Source: Blepharisma japonicum
Taxonomy: Eukaryota > Ciliophora > Heterotrichea > Heterotrichida > Blepharismidae
DNA: 64,000 nucleotides
NCBI GenBank assembly: GCA_949751835.1
Contig: CATKHK010000127.1
Location: 36,420 to 100,419, forward strand
Reading direction: 5' to 3'
Shown here: one piece after another, positions 45,278 through 56,200 of the stretch
Numbering within the stretch: the stretch's first letter is position 1
Layout: each line of letters starts with the position of its first letter
Position numbers and translations under genes: made by a program
The notes under the pieces: generated by a model
Seen by the model: only the letters and a program-made list of their open reading frames with translations
Databases searched by the model: none
What the model was told of the DNA's origin: nothing

Positions 45278-45688
45278 AAAGCCCTTTTATAATTAAATCC
45301 TAAAAATATTATAGATCTTATCTAGTCCATTTTTCCAATATTAACTCAGACTGCCTTTGCAGGATGATATCATTTCAAAAACTTAGTTTTTAATGATTTA
45401 ATGATATATCCCAAATATTCTCTAAATCTTGAATTCCAGTGATTATTGGAGCACACTGAAATATCCTACTTTCCTGGAATTTCCTTCATTTATAAATTGT
45501 CCAGATGACATACAAAGAGGTAAAAGATCTAAGGCAATAAATTAAAACTTTTATGTATTGCCAACAAGGGGTATCCTTTCTAACACCCTAGAAAAAAATT
45601 TTAAATTCATAATCAATATTGGAAAAAAATAATCTTCTATAAATATTTTTAATTCTGTAGAATATTTTAATTTAAATTAATAAATACA
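45278..45688. other. Intergenic region with FHA remnant and telomere-like motif
   Basis: About 410 bases between the FHA gene start and the RING gene stop. The left part is the decayed FHA copy. The right part (45490-45660) holds a hairpin and the 11-base telomere-repeat-like word described in the findings. Confidence 0.5.
45296..45500 (-). pseudogene. Decayed, internally deleted copy of the FHA gene
   Basis: Bases 45310-45410 resemble the 3' end of the FHA gene at 44440-44535 (shared AACTCAGACTGCC and CAGTTTTTAATGATTTA versus TAGTTTTTAATGATTTA). Bases 45430-45465 resemble its 5' end at 45232-45270 (GAATTCCAG...GAGCACACTGAA against CAATTCCAG...GCGCACGTTGAA). The flanking CATAAAGCCCTTTTATA also parallels CATAAAACCCTTTTATA beside the parent. 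The copy therefore keeps both ends of the gene but has lost the middle. Confidence 0.75.
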
Positions 45689-47056
45689 CTATTCTCTTCT
45701 GTTAGATACTGACACAACCTCTTGCTCTTCTACAGTTTGAAGTACTCCAGACCGTGAAAGACTTGCTGCATCATTACCCCAGTTGAAGTTCATAGAAGTG
45801 TTGATGCTGACCGAATTGTCGAATTGGCTGGTTATCATTGTGTTTTCTGGGTTCTTGAAATCTTTCTTGCACAGGCAGCAGTAGGTTTTGTCTCGAAATC
45901 ACAAGTCAATACAATTTTTGTGGTAAATGTGGTCACAGGAAAGCTCTCTTACATAGTCCTTGGGAGTAAAGTTGTCGAGGCAGATAGGACAGGTTATGGT
46001 TTCTAGGTTGGAGTCTTTAACTTTGTAAAGCTTTTTTGGGAAATTTTCTTTAATAAACTGTTTATCTATTGCTCATTCTTGGTAATAAACTCTTGGGTCA
46101 TTTGTAGCTGATCTACTATGTTTATATATAGCAAAAATAACCCATCCTATAATAAAAGCTGCAGAAAGCCCAATTAAAATTCAAAAAATAACCATCTTAT
46201 CACTTCCACCTCCTGAGGTTTTAGTAATAGAAATCTTGACACTCGTAGCATGATCATTATCATTAATAATTTCAAAATATCAATAAGACCCAGAACTCAC
46301 GGAATATTTTAAATCATATCCACTTTCCTTGCTTTTTCATTCATAAACCGTCGGCAAAACTGTGTGATAATTATCTGATTTATTTTTAATGTACATTGTA
46401 ATAGAAGCCCCATAAGAAATAAACTCGAACTTCACGTCATTATCTTGATGAAGAAAAGCTGCATATTTAATTTGATTTTGTGTTAAACTCAAATAACTCG
46501 GTTGAGATTCAACTAATTGAATTGCGTCTATGCTGCAATCATTTCCTATATAATTTCCTTGGCAAACGCATAGTCCTTCTTCGCATGTTCCATGATCTTG
46601 ATCTGTACATCCATTAATACAGATAACAGTTTTAGATTCAATTACTGAGAGTGTATAAGAGCAGGTTGCATTGGGAGAATAGATACCAATAAATAATGAA
46701 TTTTCGTCATATTCATCAGGGTATAGAATTACATTGTGGGATTTTGAAGCTAAATATCAGTTGTCTCGATCAATTTGGTCACAATCAAAATCTTTCCCTG
46801 AATTTGTAGGAGTGGTTCCACTTTTGGTCATAAGGACTGCATTTAGTTCATTTGTAAATATTGCTTTGATTGAGAGGTATGAAGAGGAGGAAGATAAGCC
46901 TTGAACCTGAAAATATTGCCAATCAGCAGTTTGGGATTTAGAAATGGCTTGATTAAGAATTATTGTGTCGATACTTTGAGAAGTTCCAAGATATGATGCA
47001 ATTAGGAATAAAAATTTTCAAAATAATCTTCTGGTTGGAGCAAGGAAAATTACCAT
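45689..47056 (-). CDS. EGF/TM/RING-H2 ubiquitin ligase
   Basis: This is a 455-aa frame read through many TGA-Trp from ATG 47054-47056 to TAG 45689-45691. A hydrophobic leader (RLFWKFLFLIASYLG) is followed by a lumenal or extracellular domain. Residues ~142-172 are EGF-like (CINGCTDQDHGTCEEGLC, then CQGNYIGNDC). A single TM helix lies near residues 287-311 (MVIFWILIGLSAAFIIGWVI). The cytosolic part carries a RING-H2 near residues 356-395 (CPIC, then CDHIYHKNC, then CCLCKKD), a complete C3H2C3 ligand set. The order (ectodomain, TM, RING-H2) resembles PA-TM-RING E3 ligases, here with an EGF module. Confidence 0.85.
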
Positions 47057-47229
47057 TTTAACTGTTTCTAATTGTTTTTAACAAAAGAGAGCTTATTATA
47101 TTTATCAAATTCCTTAATAAGATGCTAATTTCATAATTTATTATTTTTCTAAAATATAAAAAACACAAATAAACCTTTTTCTTTATAAAAATGCCGATCT
47201 CACTAATATTCATATCATTTTACTATAAA

Positions 47230-48156
47230 TTATTTATTATCAAGAGCCAGCCCTCCCAAATTTCTATCCTTCATAATTTTGGTCACAATATTCGAAAGCA
47301 CTCTTTTTGCACCCACTTCCGTAAACAAATTCGACCCATTTGACAGCACAAATTCCATTCCTTTCAAAAACATCGCAGGATTCGTAATATTATCTACCAA
47401 GCTTTGCTTAATTTCACTCGGCTCAGTGTATCCTTTAGAAGATGTATTAGAAATAACTGGAATTTCTGAAGGTTTTACATCCATCTTATCAAGCTCTTCT
47501 TTTACTCTATCGGCAGCTGGTTTCATTAATCTACAGTGAAATGGGGCTGACACATTTAAAGATTTCACAGGAATTTCATATTTTTCTAATAAATAATCAG
47601 CGACGGTATCTACGCTTTCACGTGTCCCACTCAGAACTACTTGTTTATCATGGTTAACTCCAGCGATTTCACATATTCCATCAATTTTTATTTGATTTAA
47701 TGTATTTCTTACAGTTTCTTCTGATGCTGCAACTGCAGTCATTCTGATTGCAAGACCTTCGACTGAATCTTGCATAGCTTTTCCTCGTATATAAGCAATT
47801 TTTACACCTTGCTCAATTGTTAAAGCTCCGCTTATGACACAAGCGGAATATTCACCTAGGGAATGGCCTAATGCATAAGAAAAGTCAGTGGGTTTGGCGC
47901 CGTGTACTTGTTTTAAGTAGTTTCAATGGAGGATTGATGAAACCATGATTGCTGGCTGGGCGAACTCGGTTAAGTTTAAATCAGATTCGGGGCCTTCTTT
48001 CATCAGTTTTGATAGCTAATTAGAAAATACTGGAAGACCTAGAGCTTCATCTACGTGGGCTAGGATTTTACTACACCATGGATATTGCTCGAACTGCTCA
48101 ACCATACCAACAAATTGGATACCTTGTCCTGGGAGTAAAAGAACACGCTTTATCAT
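47230..48156 (-). CDS. MCAT: Malonyl-CoA:ACP transacylase, mitochondrial type
   Basis: This is a 303-aa protein after removal of one 15-nt intron. It shows the FabD/MCAT hallmarks: LLLPGQGIQFVGM at the start, GHSLGEYSA with the catalytic Ser near residue 90, and APFHCRLM with the catalytic His near residue 200, both at the spacing of E. coli FabD. It loads malonyl groups onto ACP for type II fatty-acid synthesis, in eukaryotes a mitochondrial pathway that feeds lipoate. The start is taken at ATG 48154-48156; upstream in-frame sequence is basic and hydrophobic but has no ATG in frame, so any longer targeting peptide would need a non-AUG start. Confidence 0.9.
48016..48030 (-). other. 15-nt intron in MCAT
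   Basis: GTATTTTCTAATTAG, minus strand, phase 0, terminal in-frame TAG. Removal joins EALGLP to LSKLMKEGPESDL. Confidence 0.92.
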
Positions 48157-48517
48157 ACTAAATATCCGTTTCTTCAAAAATGGCTTGAAAAAGTAACGAA
48201 CACACACAAATTTTCATATTTATTTAACTTAAAACTTGAGAATCGATGACATATTAAAAATAAAAAATGTGATTATATTAGTGTTTCTAGAATTTTCCAA
48301 TTAACCACTTGTATATGCCAACATACTTAGCGATTAAAATTATGAGTAAAATTATTTAAAGTGCCTTAATACTTGTGAGTTTTCTTTATTATTATCCTCG
48401 CTTTCATTATAAGTTATGCATAAAATTTATCAAGGTAATAACTCAAAATTAAGGATATTTTGATATGAAATTGATTTTTAAAGCTTATTAACTATAATAA
48501 GCATGGTTTAGTACATA
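48157..48517. other. AT-rich spacer
   Basis: About 360 bases between the MCAT start and the kinase stop. No frame, tRNA or repeat is recognisable; it presumably contains the MCAT promoter. Confidence 0.4.
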
Positions 48518-50107
48518 TTAATATATATCTATTGATCTCTTTCGCACGATCGGCACACTTCCGTTCAATTTTTTATAAAGCGATGCACACGTATCAAGAT
48601 ACACCATTTCCATCCCATCTACCTTCTTAATATCCAATATAAAGCTTTCATTGAACTAAATATCATTTACCTTGTATATTTTTATATCAAATTTTACTCC
48701 TTTTCCAACATTTCTTGGTGCATCTTCACCTGCCTTTTGATCCTCAAACCCTACCGATCTTACCCTAATCTCGAATTCAGATAAAAATTTCCATTCCATA
48801 TTCAACGATCTCAAAGACTCAAAAAGGTGAATTACCAATTTTATCGCAGAAATTGCACATCGAAAGCCAAAAACCCAGTTATGAGGCATTGGGTGGCTGC
48901 TTTTTTCTGACTCTGTGGATGATGTACAATCAGAGCTCACTATAGTTTCGTCATCTGGGATCATAAAAATGCCAACTTTTTTCTGAAAAATTGGCTCCAC
49001 ATTGATTTCGCTTTGGTTAAGAAGATTTCTTTTGACTTTTAAAGTAAAATCTAAAAGAATATGATAAGTGACTGTAAAAGGGTCTTGCCTTTTTGCTAAA
49101 ATCTGCTGTTTGAGCTCCTCTTTTTTAAGTCCTTGGAATTCTGGGTACTCTAAGCATTTATTGAAGATTTCTTCAAAAATTTCTTTTCTGCTTCTATTCG
49201 CTTGCAAAGCTCCTAAACAGTCTACAATTCCGTCATGGTCTACAATAGCTTCAGTATATTTCAAATGCAATGGAATATTTGCTTTATATCATGGGTGTTC
49301 CATTATCTGCCTTATCGTAATTCTTGATACTGGATCCGTGTTCAGCATCCTTCTAATTAAATCTCTTGCTCCTACAGAAAAATAATGCGGGATATTAAAT
49401 CTCCCAGCTACTTATTTTTTACCTTTAATTTTTGCAAAAAGTGCTGGAATATTGTTTTCGTCAAAAGGCAAATATGCAGCTAACAAAGTGTATAATAACA
49501 CCCCAACGCTCCAAACATCGACTTGTGGGCCACAGTATTGTTCTCCAGATATGATTTCTGGGGATGCATAATTAGGTGATCCACAGGAAGTTTTGAGGAA
49601 AATTCCGTCTTTTATAAAATTTGATAGTCCAAAATCTCCGAGTTTTAAAAAAGATTGATCGTCAATTAGGATATTTTCTGGCTTAATATCTCTATGAACG
49701 ACTTTACGCTCATGGCAGTATGACAAAGCTGATATTACTTGCTGGAAATATTCTCTGGCTTGTTTTTCGGGGATTCGGCCATTTCTTTCAATTAAGCTGT
49801 AGAGTTCGCCTCCTGGAACATATTCCATAACGAGTAGTATTTCGCGTTCAGTTTCTATGAATTCATAACTAATTAGAAATTACAGTCGTATTATATGAGG
49901 GTGATGGAAGCCTTGAAGGATTTTAATTTCTCTTTCAATTTTTCGAAGACTGTTCTCATCCATAACTTTACTGCGCCTGATTATTTTAATAGCGACTTTC
50001 TGTTTAGTTATATTGTGCTCAGCGACTAATTGAAAATTACGCACTACTTTTGCAAATGATCCACTTCCTAGCGGCCTGATGATTTTGTAGTGAGTGAGAG
50101 TTGACAT
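48518..50107 (-). CDS. AMPK/SNF1-type protein kinase with KA1 domain
   Basis: This is a 514-aa kinase with three 15-nt introns. It keeps the glycine loop [26 protein letters not shown] and the AMPK-like activation loop KTSCGSPNYASPE with its regulatory Thr. Subdomain XI is RRMLNTDPVSRITI ending in EHPWY. The C-terminus, read correctly only after the last intron is removed, is a KA1-like fold (FILDIKKVDGMEMVYLD, then CASLYKKL). SNF1/AMPK alpha subunits sense energy stress through an upstream kinase; this enzyme could also be a SnRK or MARK-like relative. Final TAA at 48518-48520. Confidence 0.88.
48656..48670 (-). other. 15-nt intron 3 of the AMPK-like gene
   Basis: GTAAATGATATTTAG, phase 0, terminal in-frame TAG. 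Its removal adds the KA1 end of the protein. Confidence 0.9.
49408..49422 (-). other. 15-nt intron 2 of the AMPK-like gene
   Basis: GTAAAAAATAAGTAG, phase 1; retention gives GGT AAA AAA TAA, a stop. Removal restores KIKAGRFNIPHYFS. Confidence 0.92.
49869..49883 (-). other. 15-nt intron 1 of the AMPK-like gene
   Basis: GTAATTTCTAATTAG, phase 2; retention gives xxG TAA, an immediate stop. Removal restores HIIRLYEFIETE. Confidence 0.92.
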
Positions 50108-50653
50108 TTATGTCAGATTTTCTGGTGGAGAATATTTTTACTGGCCGAATAATATGTGATTTAATTGGGTTTTTTATTAAAAGCTAAATGAAAACTCAAA
50201 AATATAAATTATTAAATATAAGAATATTTTTAATGTCAACAATTTATAAAATTATTAGAAACTGCCAAATTATATTATTACCGATATAAACACAGTTTAT
50301 AATTCAAATTAGCAAAATTAAATGATTAATTTACCTTACTCATCCAAATTATCATTTTAACAGCGACAGTTAGCTAATTTAAATTTTAGAGCTTCTTGCT
50401 CAAAAAATATCATTTTATCAGCACAGTGATAATAATTTAGAATATATTAAATATAAAAACTTACTAAAATCAGCATTTTGAAACTTCAATTAATTTAGAT
50501 AAATAAAAGCATTGAAAAACCTAAAAATATTATCATAATTTATATTAATTCTAACTCCTTAATTATAATAAATTCGAAAAATCCTCTTCCAAGTTACCAC
50601 TCCTTGTTATATACTCTAAACATCAATCACATATGAATTCCAAATAATCAATT
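50108..50653. other. AT-rich divergent intergenic region
   Basis: About 545 bases, very AT-rich, between the kinase and beta-adaptin starts. Probably two promoters; nothing else is recognisable. Confidence 0.45.
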
Positions 50654-53260
50654 ATGGCCTATTTCGCCAGCACAAGAAGAGGGGAAATCGCTGAGCTTCA
50701 AGAAGAACTGAACTCCAACAAGCCTGACAGGAAAAAAGAAGCAGTTAAAAAAGTGATCGCAGCAATGACAGTTGGCAAAGATGTATCATCTCTATTTCCC
50801 CATGTTATAAAATCCATGGAAACTACCAACATCGACTTAAAGAAGCTCGTTTATCTCTACATTATCAACTACGCAAAAACTCAGCCAGATCTTGCAATTC
50901 TCGCAGTAAATTCCTTCAGAAAAGACGCAAGAAATCCAAGCAACCCTTTAATCAGAGCCCTCGCAGTCAGAACTATGGGCTGTATTAGAGTCGAAAAAAT
51001 CACTGAATATCTATGTGAGCCTCTTAAAGATGCTTTAGGTGACGACGACCCTTATGTCAGAAAAACAGCTGCCATATGTGTCGCTAAACTCTATGACATT
51101 TCCCCTTATCTCGTAGAAGATGATTTTCTTCAAATTCTTGACGGTCTGCTTAGTGATGGAAATGCTATGGTCGTAGCCAACACTGTTGCGGCTTTATTAG
51201 AAATCACTGATATGAAAGGAAAACCAGCAATAAGGCTAAACTCTAATTCAATAAGCAGAATTCTTGCAGCACTCCCAGAATGTACAGAATGGGGTCAGGT
51301 TTCAATTTTAGATTATTTGGTGACATATACCCCTATAGACATCCCAGAAGCTGAAAGTATCATTGAAAGAGTCGCTCCAAGGCTTGCCCATTCTAATGCT
51401 GCAGTTGTAATTTCTACTGTAAAAGTGCTAATGAAATATATGGATTTCGTAACAAATTCTGAACTTATCAGAAGCCTCTGCAGAAAACTTGGGCCTATTT
51501 TGGTATCACTTTTAGGGGCAGAAAACGAGATGCAATATGTAGCCTTAAAATGCATAAATTTAGTAGTCCAGAAACGTGGGAATATTTTGGATAGAGATAT
51601 AAGAGTGTTTTTCTGTAAGTATAATGACCCTATATATGTAAAGCTTGAAAAGCTAGAAATTATGGTGCAGCTGTCAGATTTAAAAAACATAGATCAGGTA
51701 TTATATGAGCTGAAAGAGTACGCAACTGAAGTTGACGTAGAATTTGTAAGAAAAAGCGTCAGAGCTATAGGAAGATGTGCGATTAAGCTAGAAAGAGCTG
51801 TAGACCGCTGCATTTCGTGTCTGCTAGATTTAATTAGCTTGAAAGTCAACTTTGTGGTCCAAGAAGCTGTCATTGTGATTAGAGACATTTTTAGAAAATA
51901 CCCAAATCGCTATGAAATGATCATTAAAAATTTATTTGAAAATTTAGAAAACCTGGACGACCCTGAAGCAAAAGCTTCAATGATATGGATTTTAGGGGAA
52001 TATTCAGACAGAATTGATGACGCCACAGCACAGATTGCCCATTTCATTGAAACATATATGGACGAGCCTCCACAAGTCCAGCTGCAGCTTCTAACTGCGA
52101 CTGTAAAACTTTTCCTCAAAAAGCCTGACGAAAGTGAAGGGCTTATAACTGATTTACTAAAACAGTCAACTGAATCTGCCTCAAACCCTGACTTAAGAGA
52201 CAGGGCTTATATATATTGGAGGCTGCTTTCTTCAGACCCAGAAGCTGCCAAAGATATCATTTTTGGGGAAAAGCCTACTATTTCTGATGATACTTTAGCT
52301 TTAGATGCCACATTACTGGACAGACTTATAGAAGACTTAGGAAGATTATCTACTATTTATAGAAAACCAGCAGAAGCAATTACAAATAAAAAAAGAGAAA
52401 GGCAAATTGAAAAGCAAGAATATGAAGAAGAAGTCCTTGAATATGACTCTTCAGGACAAAAAATAGGAGAAGTTGTAGCAACCTATAGTGGCGATTTATT
52501 AGGAATTGATGCTGAGCCTAGCAAAAGGTTTGCCAGAATTCCGCTACAAAATGTACTCAATGCCCAGACACCAGGGGTGAATGGGAATATGGGGCTTTCT
52601 ATTGATATGGCATTCCAAAGGATCAATGGAGAAATCCTGCTAGATTGTAGGTTTACGAATTCTTCACAAGCACTTTTGAGTGACTGGGCAATGCAATTTA
52701 ACGTAAATCACTTCGGATTAGCCATGGGAGAAGCATTAGCGCTGCCAGATCTGCATCCTGGAGCCTCAAAAAATACCAAGATTTCTATAGTGACGACAGG
52801 TGCTCCTGATTCAAATCCTCCAGGAGTCCCAATTATAGTCCAAATTGCCATAAAATGCTCATTAGATATCTACTATTTCCAAGTCCCTTGCATGTATACA
52901 GTTCTACTCAGCGAAAGCGGGCTCTTATCCAAAGAAGAATTCAAGCAAACATGGACCGGAGTGTCAGATCCTTCTGAATTTACCCATACTTTGCAAGGCA
53001 TTGACCCTTCTTATTCAACCTACCAGCTAATCCAAGACAGACTTGAAGCAAACCACATCTTTTTCGTCGCTGGAAAATCTACAGAAACTGGCCAAGTTTC
53101 ATACTTTTCTACCAAAAATTCAAAAGACCAGGTGGTTCTCTGTGAAATCCGAGTCTCAAACCCAGTTTCTTCTGTGCAAGTGACATGTAAGACTCCCTAC
53201 CCAGCACTAGCCCCGCTTTTAATCCAAGGTATTAATTTCTTATTATCAACAGCATCATAA
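50654..53260 (+). CDS. AP complex large subunit, beta-adaptin
   Basis: This is an 868-aa intron-free frame with a TAA stop. The N-terminus GEIAELQEELNSNKPDRKKE, then KKVIAAMTVGKDVSSLFPHV, and the VRKTAAICVAKLYD repeat match the beta-adaptin trunk of AP-1/AP-2. Residues ~580-640 are the hinge, and residues ~640-868 are the ear (beta-sandwich then platform). This subunit links cargo and clathrin in vesicle coats. A canonical clathrin box (LLNLD) is not obvious in the short hinge, where LLGIDAE may substitute. All its Trp codons are TGG. One gene could serve AP-1 and AP-2, as in some protists. Confidence 0.92.
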   Translation: MAYFASTRRGEIAELQEELNSNKPDRKKEAVKKVIAAMTVGKDVSSLFPHVIKSMETTNIDLKKLVYLYIINYAKTQPDLAILAVNSFRKDARNPSNPLIRALAVRTMGCIRVEKITEYLCEPLKDALGDDDPYVRKTAAICVAKLYDISPYLVEDDFLQILDGLLSDGNAMVVANTVAALLEITDMKGKPAIRLNSNSISRILAALPECTEWGQVSILDYLVTYTPIDIPEAESIIERVAPRLAHSNAAVVISTVKVLMKYMDFVTNSELIRSLCRKLGPILVSLLGAENEMQYVALKCINLVVQKRGNILDRDIRVFFCKYNDPIYVKLEKLEIMVQLSDLKNIDQVLYELKEYATEVDVEFVRKSVRAIGRCAIKLERAVDRCISCLLDLISLKVNFVVQEAVIVIRDIFRKYPNRYEMIIKNLFENLENLDDPEAKASMIWILGEYSDRIDDATAQIAHFIETYMDEPPQVQLQLLTATVKLFLKKPDESEGLITDLLKQSTESASNPDLRDRAYIYWRLLSSDPEAAKDIIFGEKPTISDDTLALDATLLDRLIEDLGRLSTIYRKPAEAITNKKRERQIEKQEYEEEVLEYDSSGQKIGEVVATYSGDLLGIDAEPSKRFARIPLQNVLNAQTPGVNGNMGLSIDMAFQRINGEILLDCRFTNSSQALLSDWAMQFNVNHFGLAMGEALALPDLHPGASKNTKISIVTTGAPDSNPPGVPIIVQIAIKCSLDIYYFQVPCMYTVLLSESGLLSKEEFKQTWTGVSDPSEFTHTLQGIDPSYSTYQLIQDRLEANHIFFVAGKSTETGQVSYFSTKNSKDQVVLCEIRVSNPVSSVQVTCKTPYPALAPLLIQGINFLLSTAS

Positions 53261-53292
53261 GTAAGATATTTTAATAAGGAAATTAAGACTAA

Positions 53293-56200
53293 TTAAGTTA
53301 GTTCAGAGGTAACAATGTTGGAGAAAATCATTGGGATGCAGAAAATTATCATCATACAGCAGAGGATTAAGCAGATGGATAAGCAGATTTTGGCCTTAAA
53401 CTCAGGTCCACACATTTGGGAGATTAAGGATAAAGGATTCCAAGACCATTTAAATCTGCCTGTAGGCTCAGGCAAAAAGGGGTCGACGTTAGGGTCTGAT
53501 CTGCCTTCTCCGACTGGGTTGTTTAAGGCTGCATCTTTTGGCACCAGTTCAAAGCTGATTTTGATTTTTCCTGACTCAGACACGTTCCCTTTTTTGTCGA
53601 CCTTTGATAAATTGATCCAAAAGCATTCAGACTGTTTTTTACTTAATGAAGCCATCACTCCTGTGTCAGCTTCTCCATATTTTTTCGTCCTTTTTCCTGC
53701 TTCCCAAGCTTCTCTTGCTAGATCTTCGAATTCAAATGATGAGGATGCAATAAAATCGTTTCTGGATAGCATATCTCTGTCCCAAATTTGTAAGGTCAGC
53801 CTATAATTGGTTTCTTCTTGGGATACAGTTAATGGGAATTTCATTCTCCAATTCCAGCAGCCTCTTCCGCTTTGAGCTCTATAATGGGTGTCAGTTTCTT
53901 TTTCTTTGCCTTGTTTAATCCATGCTCTTACATACAGATCACTGACACCTTCAAAGTCCATGTTTTCGATATCTTCACATTCCCAGACAATAAGTCGAGC
54001 TTCAAATTCAGCTGGAGGACGAGGCTGAATTTCGAATATTGGCGGCTGGGATTTACCGGCTATTACGTCAACCCATAATCTTACAGATCCTTGAGGCCTT
54101 CTGCTTGACTTGTGGTAAAGTCTGCGGGTTTCTATAGGCTTCTCTGGAAGTCTTTTCCATTTGCTTGAGAAAAATCGGTCTTCTAAGTCTATATGGGTTT
54201 CGCCAATTTTTTCATCACTGAAGACGTCGTTGTGGTCCCATACTTGGATTTTTAATAAAGAAGCGCCTGGTAAGGTGGTTTCAAAGGAGAAAAATTTATA
54301 GAATTTTGGATTGGAAATATCACTTTGATACTCATCTTTTAGATTATATTCTTCTTTTCCTAATGACACCCTAAGATATGGGTCTGATGCAGAAAATCTG
54401 TCTTTTTGCTCCAAATCAAAGGCATCAATAATATAAACTCTTACAGTAACAGGAGTCTTCACAAGCAGCTCCCTTGTGATTTCATCAAACTCTCTGTCTT
54501 TTTCTATCATCGTCCCTAGCAGCGCTACACAATTTTCTGAATTTATCCCTCCAGCTGCAATGACTTTAATTTTTTCTTTATATTCAAGGTACTTTCTTGG
54601 AGTAATCCTCACCAGTCCTTTGAATTTTCCTACGCATTTTAAATTGGTTTTTTGGCCTGATATATCTAATCTGTCAGCTTTATCAAAAATACTTTCATCA
54701 AGACCTCTTGACTGTCCTTTAAGAAGTTCATATTCACAGAATGGAGATTCTCCATAATACTCAGATTCTTCGAGCTCAGTGTCTAAATAAAACCTATAAT
54801 GTCTATGCCCATCATCAGGGGCACGGTTATACCCTAGTGATAGATAAAATTTAGGGTCTGGGATCTTAATTTCAGTCATTTTATTAGTCCTTGAACTTGT
54901 TTTATAAAGAGGCAGCCTAACCACATGTCCTTGGAAAGCTTCCTCTATCGTTAATTTTCTATCTGCATCTGGAAGGTTCAGCTGTTTTGCAGACTGTTGT
55001 AAAGCAATACTTATCCCTCTTGCTATATACGTATTATCAACTTCTTCTAATAAAGCCCTTTCTTCTTTGCTCTTTTTCTTGTTTTCTTTTCTAAATAGAC
55101 CTTTAAGGCTTGAAGCAAATGATCCAGTTTTTTGGTCTGGTTTGGGCTTTGTCTCGGTTTTTGCTTCTTCTTTGTGGTCCTCTATTTTTGTTTCTAAGTT
55201 AGCGTTGGTATTAGTGTCAGCGATTTCTTTGTTAGAAATTTCGTTTTGGGCAGGGTCTTGGCCTAGTGAGGCAAAGATGCGGGCAAGCTCTTTGATGCTA
55301 TTTTTGAATGGGTGTTGGATGTCAATGACTTTTTCTACCTCAGTTTTGACACTTTTAACACTTATTTTGGACTTTTGGATTATATCGCCGAGGTATAAGC
55401 TGAAAGTGCCGATTAAAGGTTGATAGAGACCTGCAAATAAATTATCGTGGACTGTACAGGTAAGTGTTGGACAGTATAGTGGGTCTCTAGGCAGTTTACA
55501 AGTAAAAGATAGGACTGTATTCACATTAGGGTTCATACCTGGATCTCCTGGCTGTGTCTGTAGCTCTTTTTTAATTAATGAACCGCCAGTGAGTCTCAAT
55601 GAATTGAGGTCAAACTTCACAAAAGCTTTATTGACTGGCATAAATCCTACAGCTGGATGCAGATCTCTCAGTCCTAAAATGCTGATTTCTATACTAACAT
55701 CGTCATATTCAGGAATAATTTCATAATCTACCACTTGGCCAACATCATATAAGTTATAAGAAATCAAAATCTCCCCCATCTCGCTCCCTAAACGGCCCAT
55801 ATTTAAGCTTTTCCATTTAGGTGGAGTTGGTGTTGGAGAGTTTATAGTCGCTTCCGTTATCTAAATTACTATTACATCTGTTATGGTCATTCCAATTAAA
55901 TCATCACCTCCTATACGATCCCAATCCCAGACATAACAAATAATAGGGGGGACTGCTTCAAATGCTCCTATAGAAAGTTCAATAGGAATTGTACGGTACC
56001 AAGTCTATATAAATTATACAGGGTTCAAAGTTCTTTCTTGAGGCTCATTTTGTGTAGACCCTATGGCACCTGCACAGTAGATTTTTACATAAGGGTCAGC
56101 GAGACCATTCCTGTCAGCTGCAGGTAGGTTTCTGCATTGGTATAAGTTACAGAGTAGGATTTTTTTAGACTCTTGAGGAGGTTTAGGTGGCTTATCCCAG

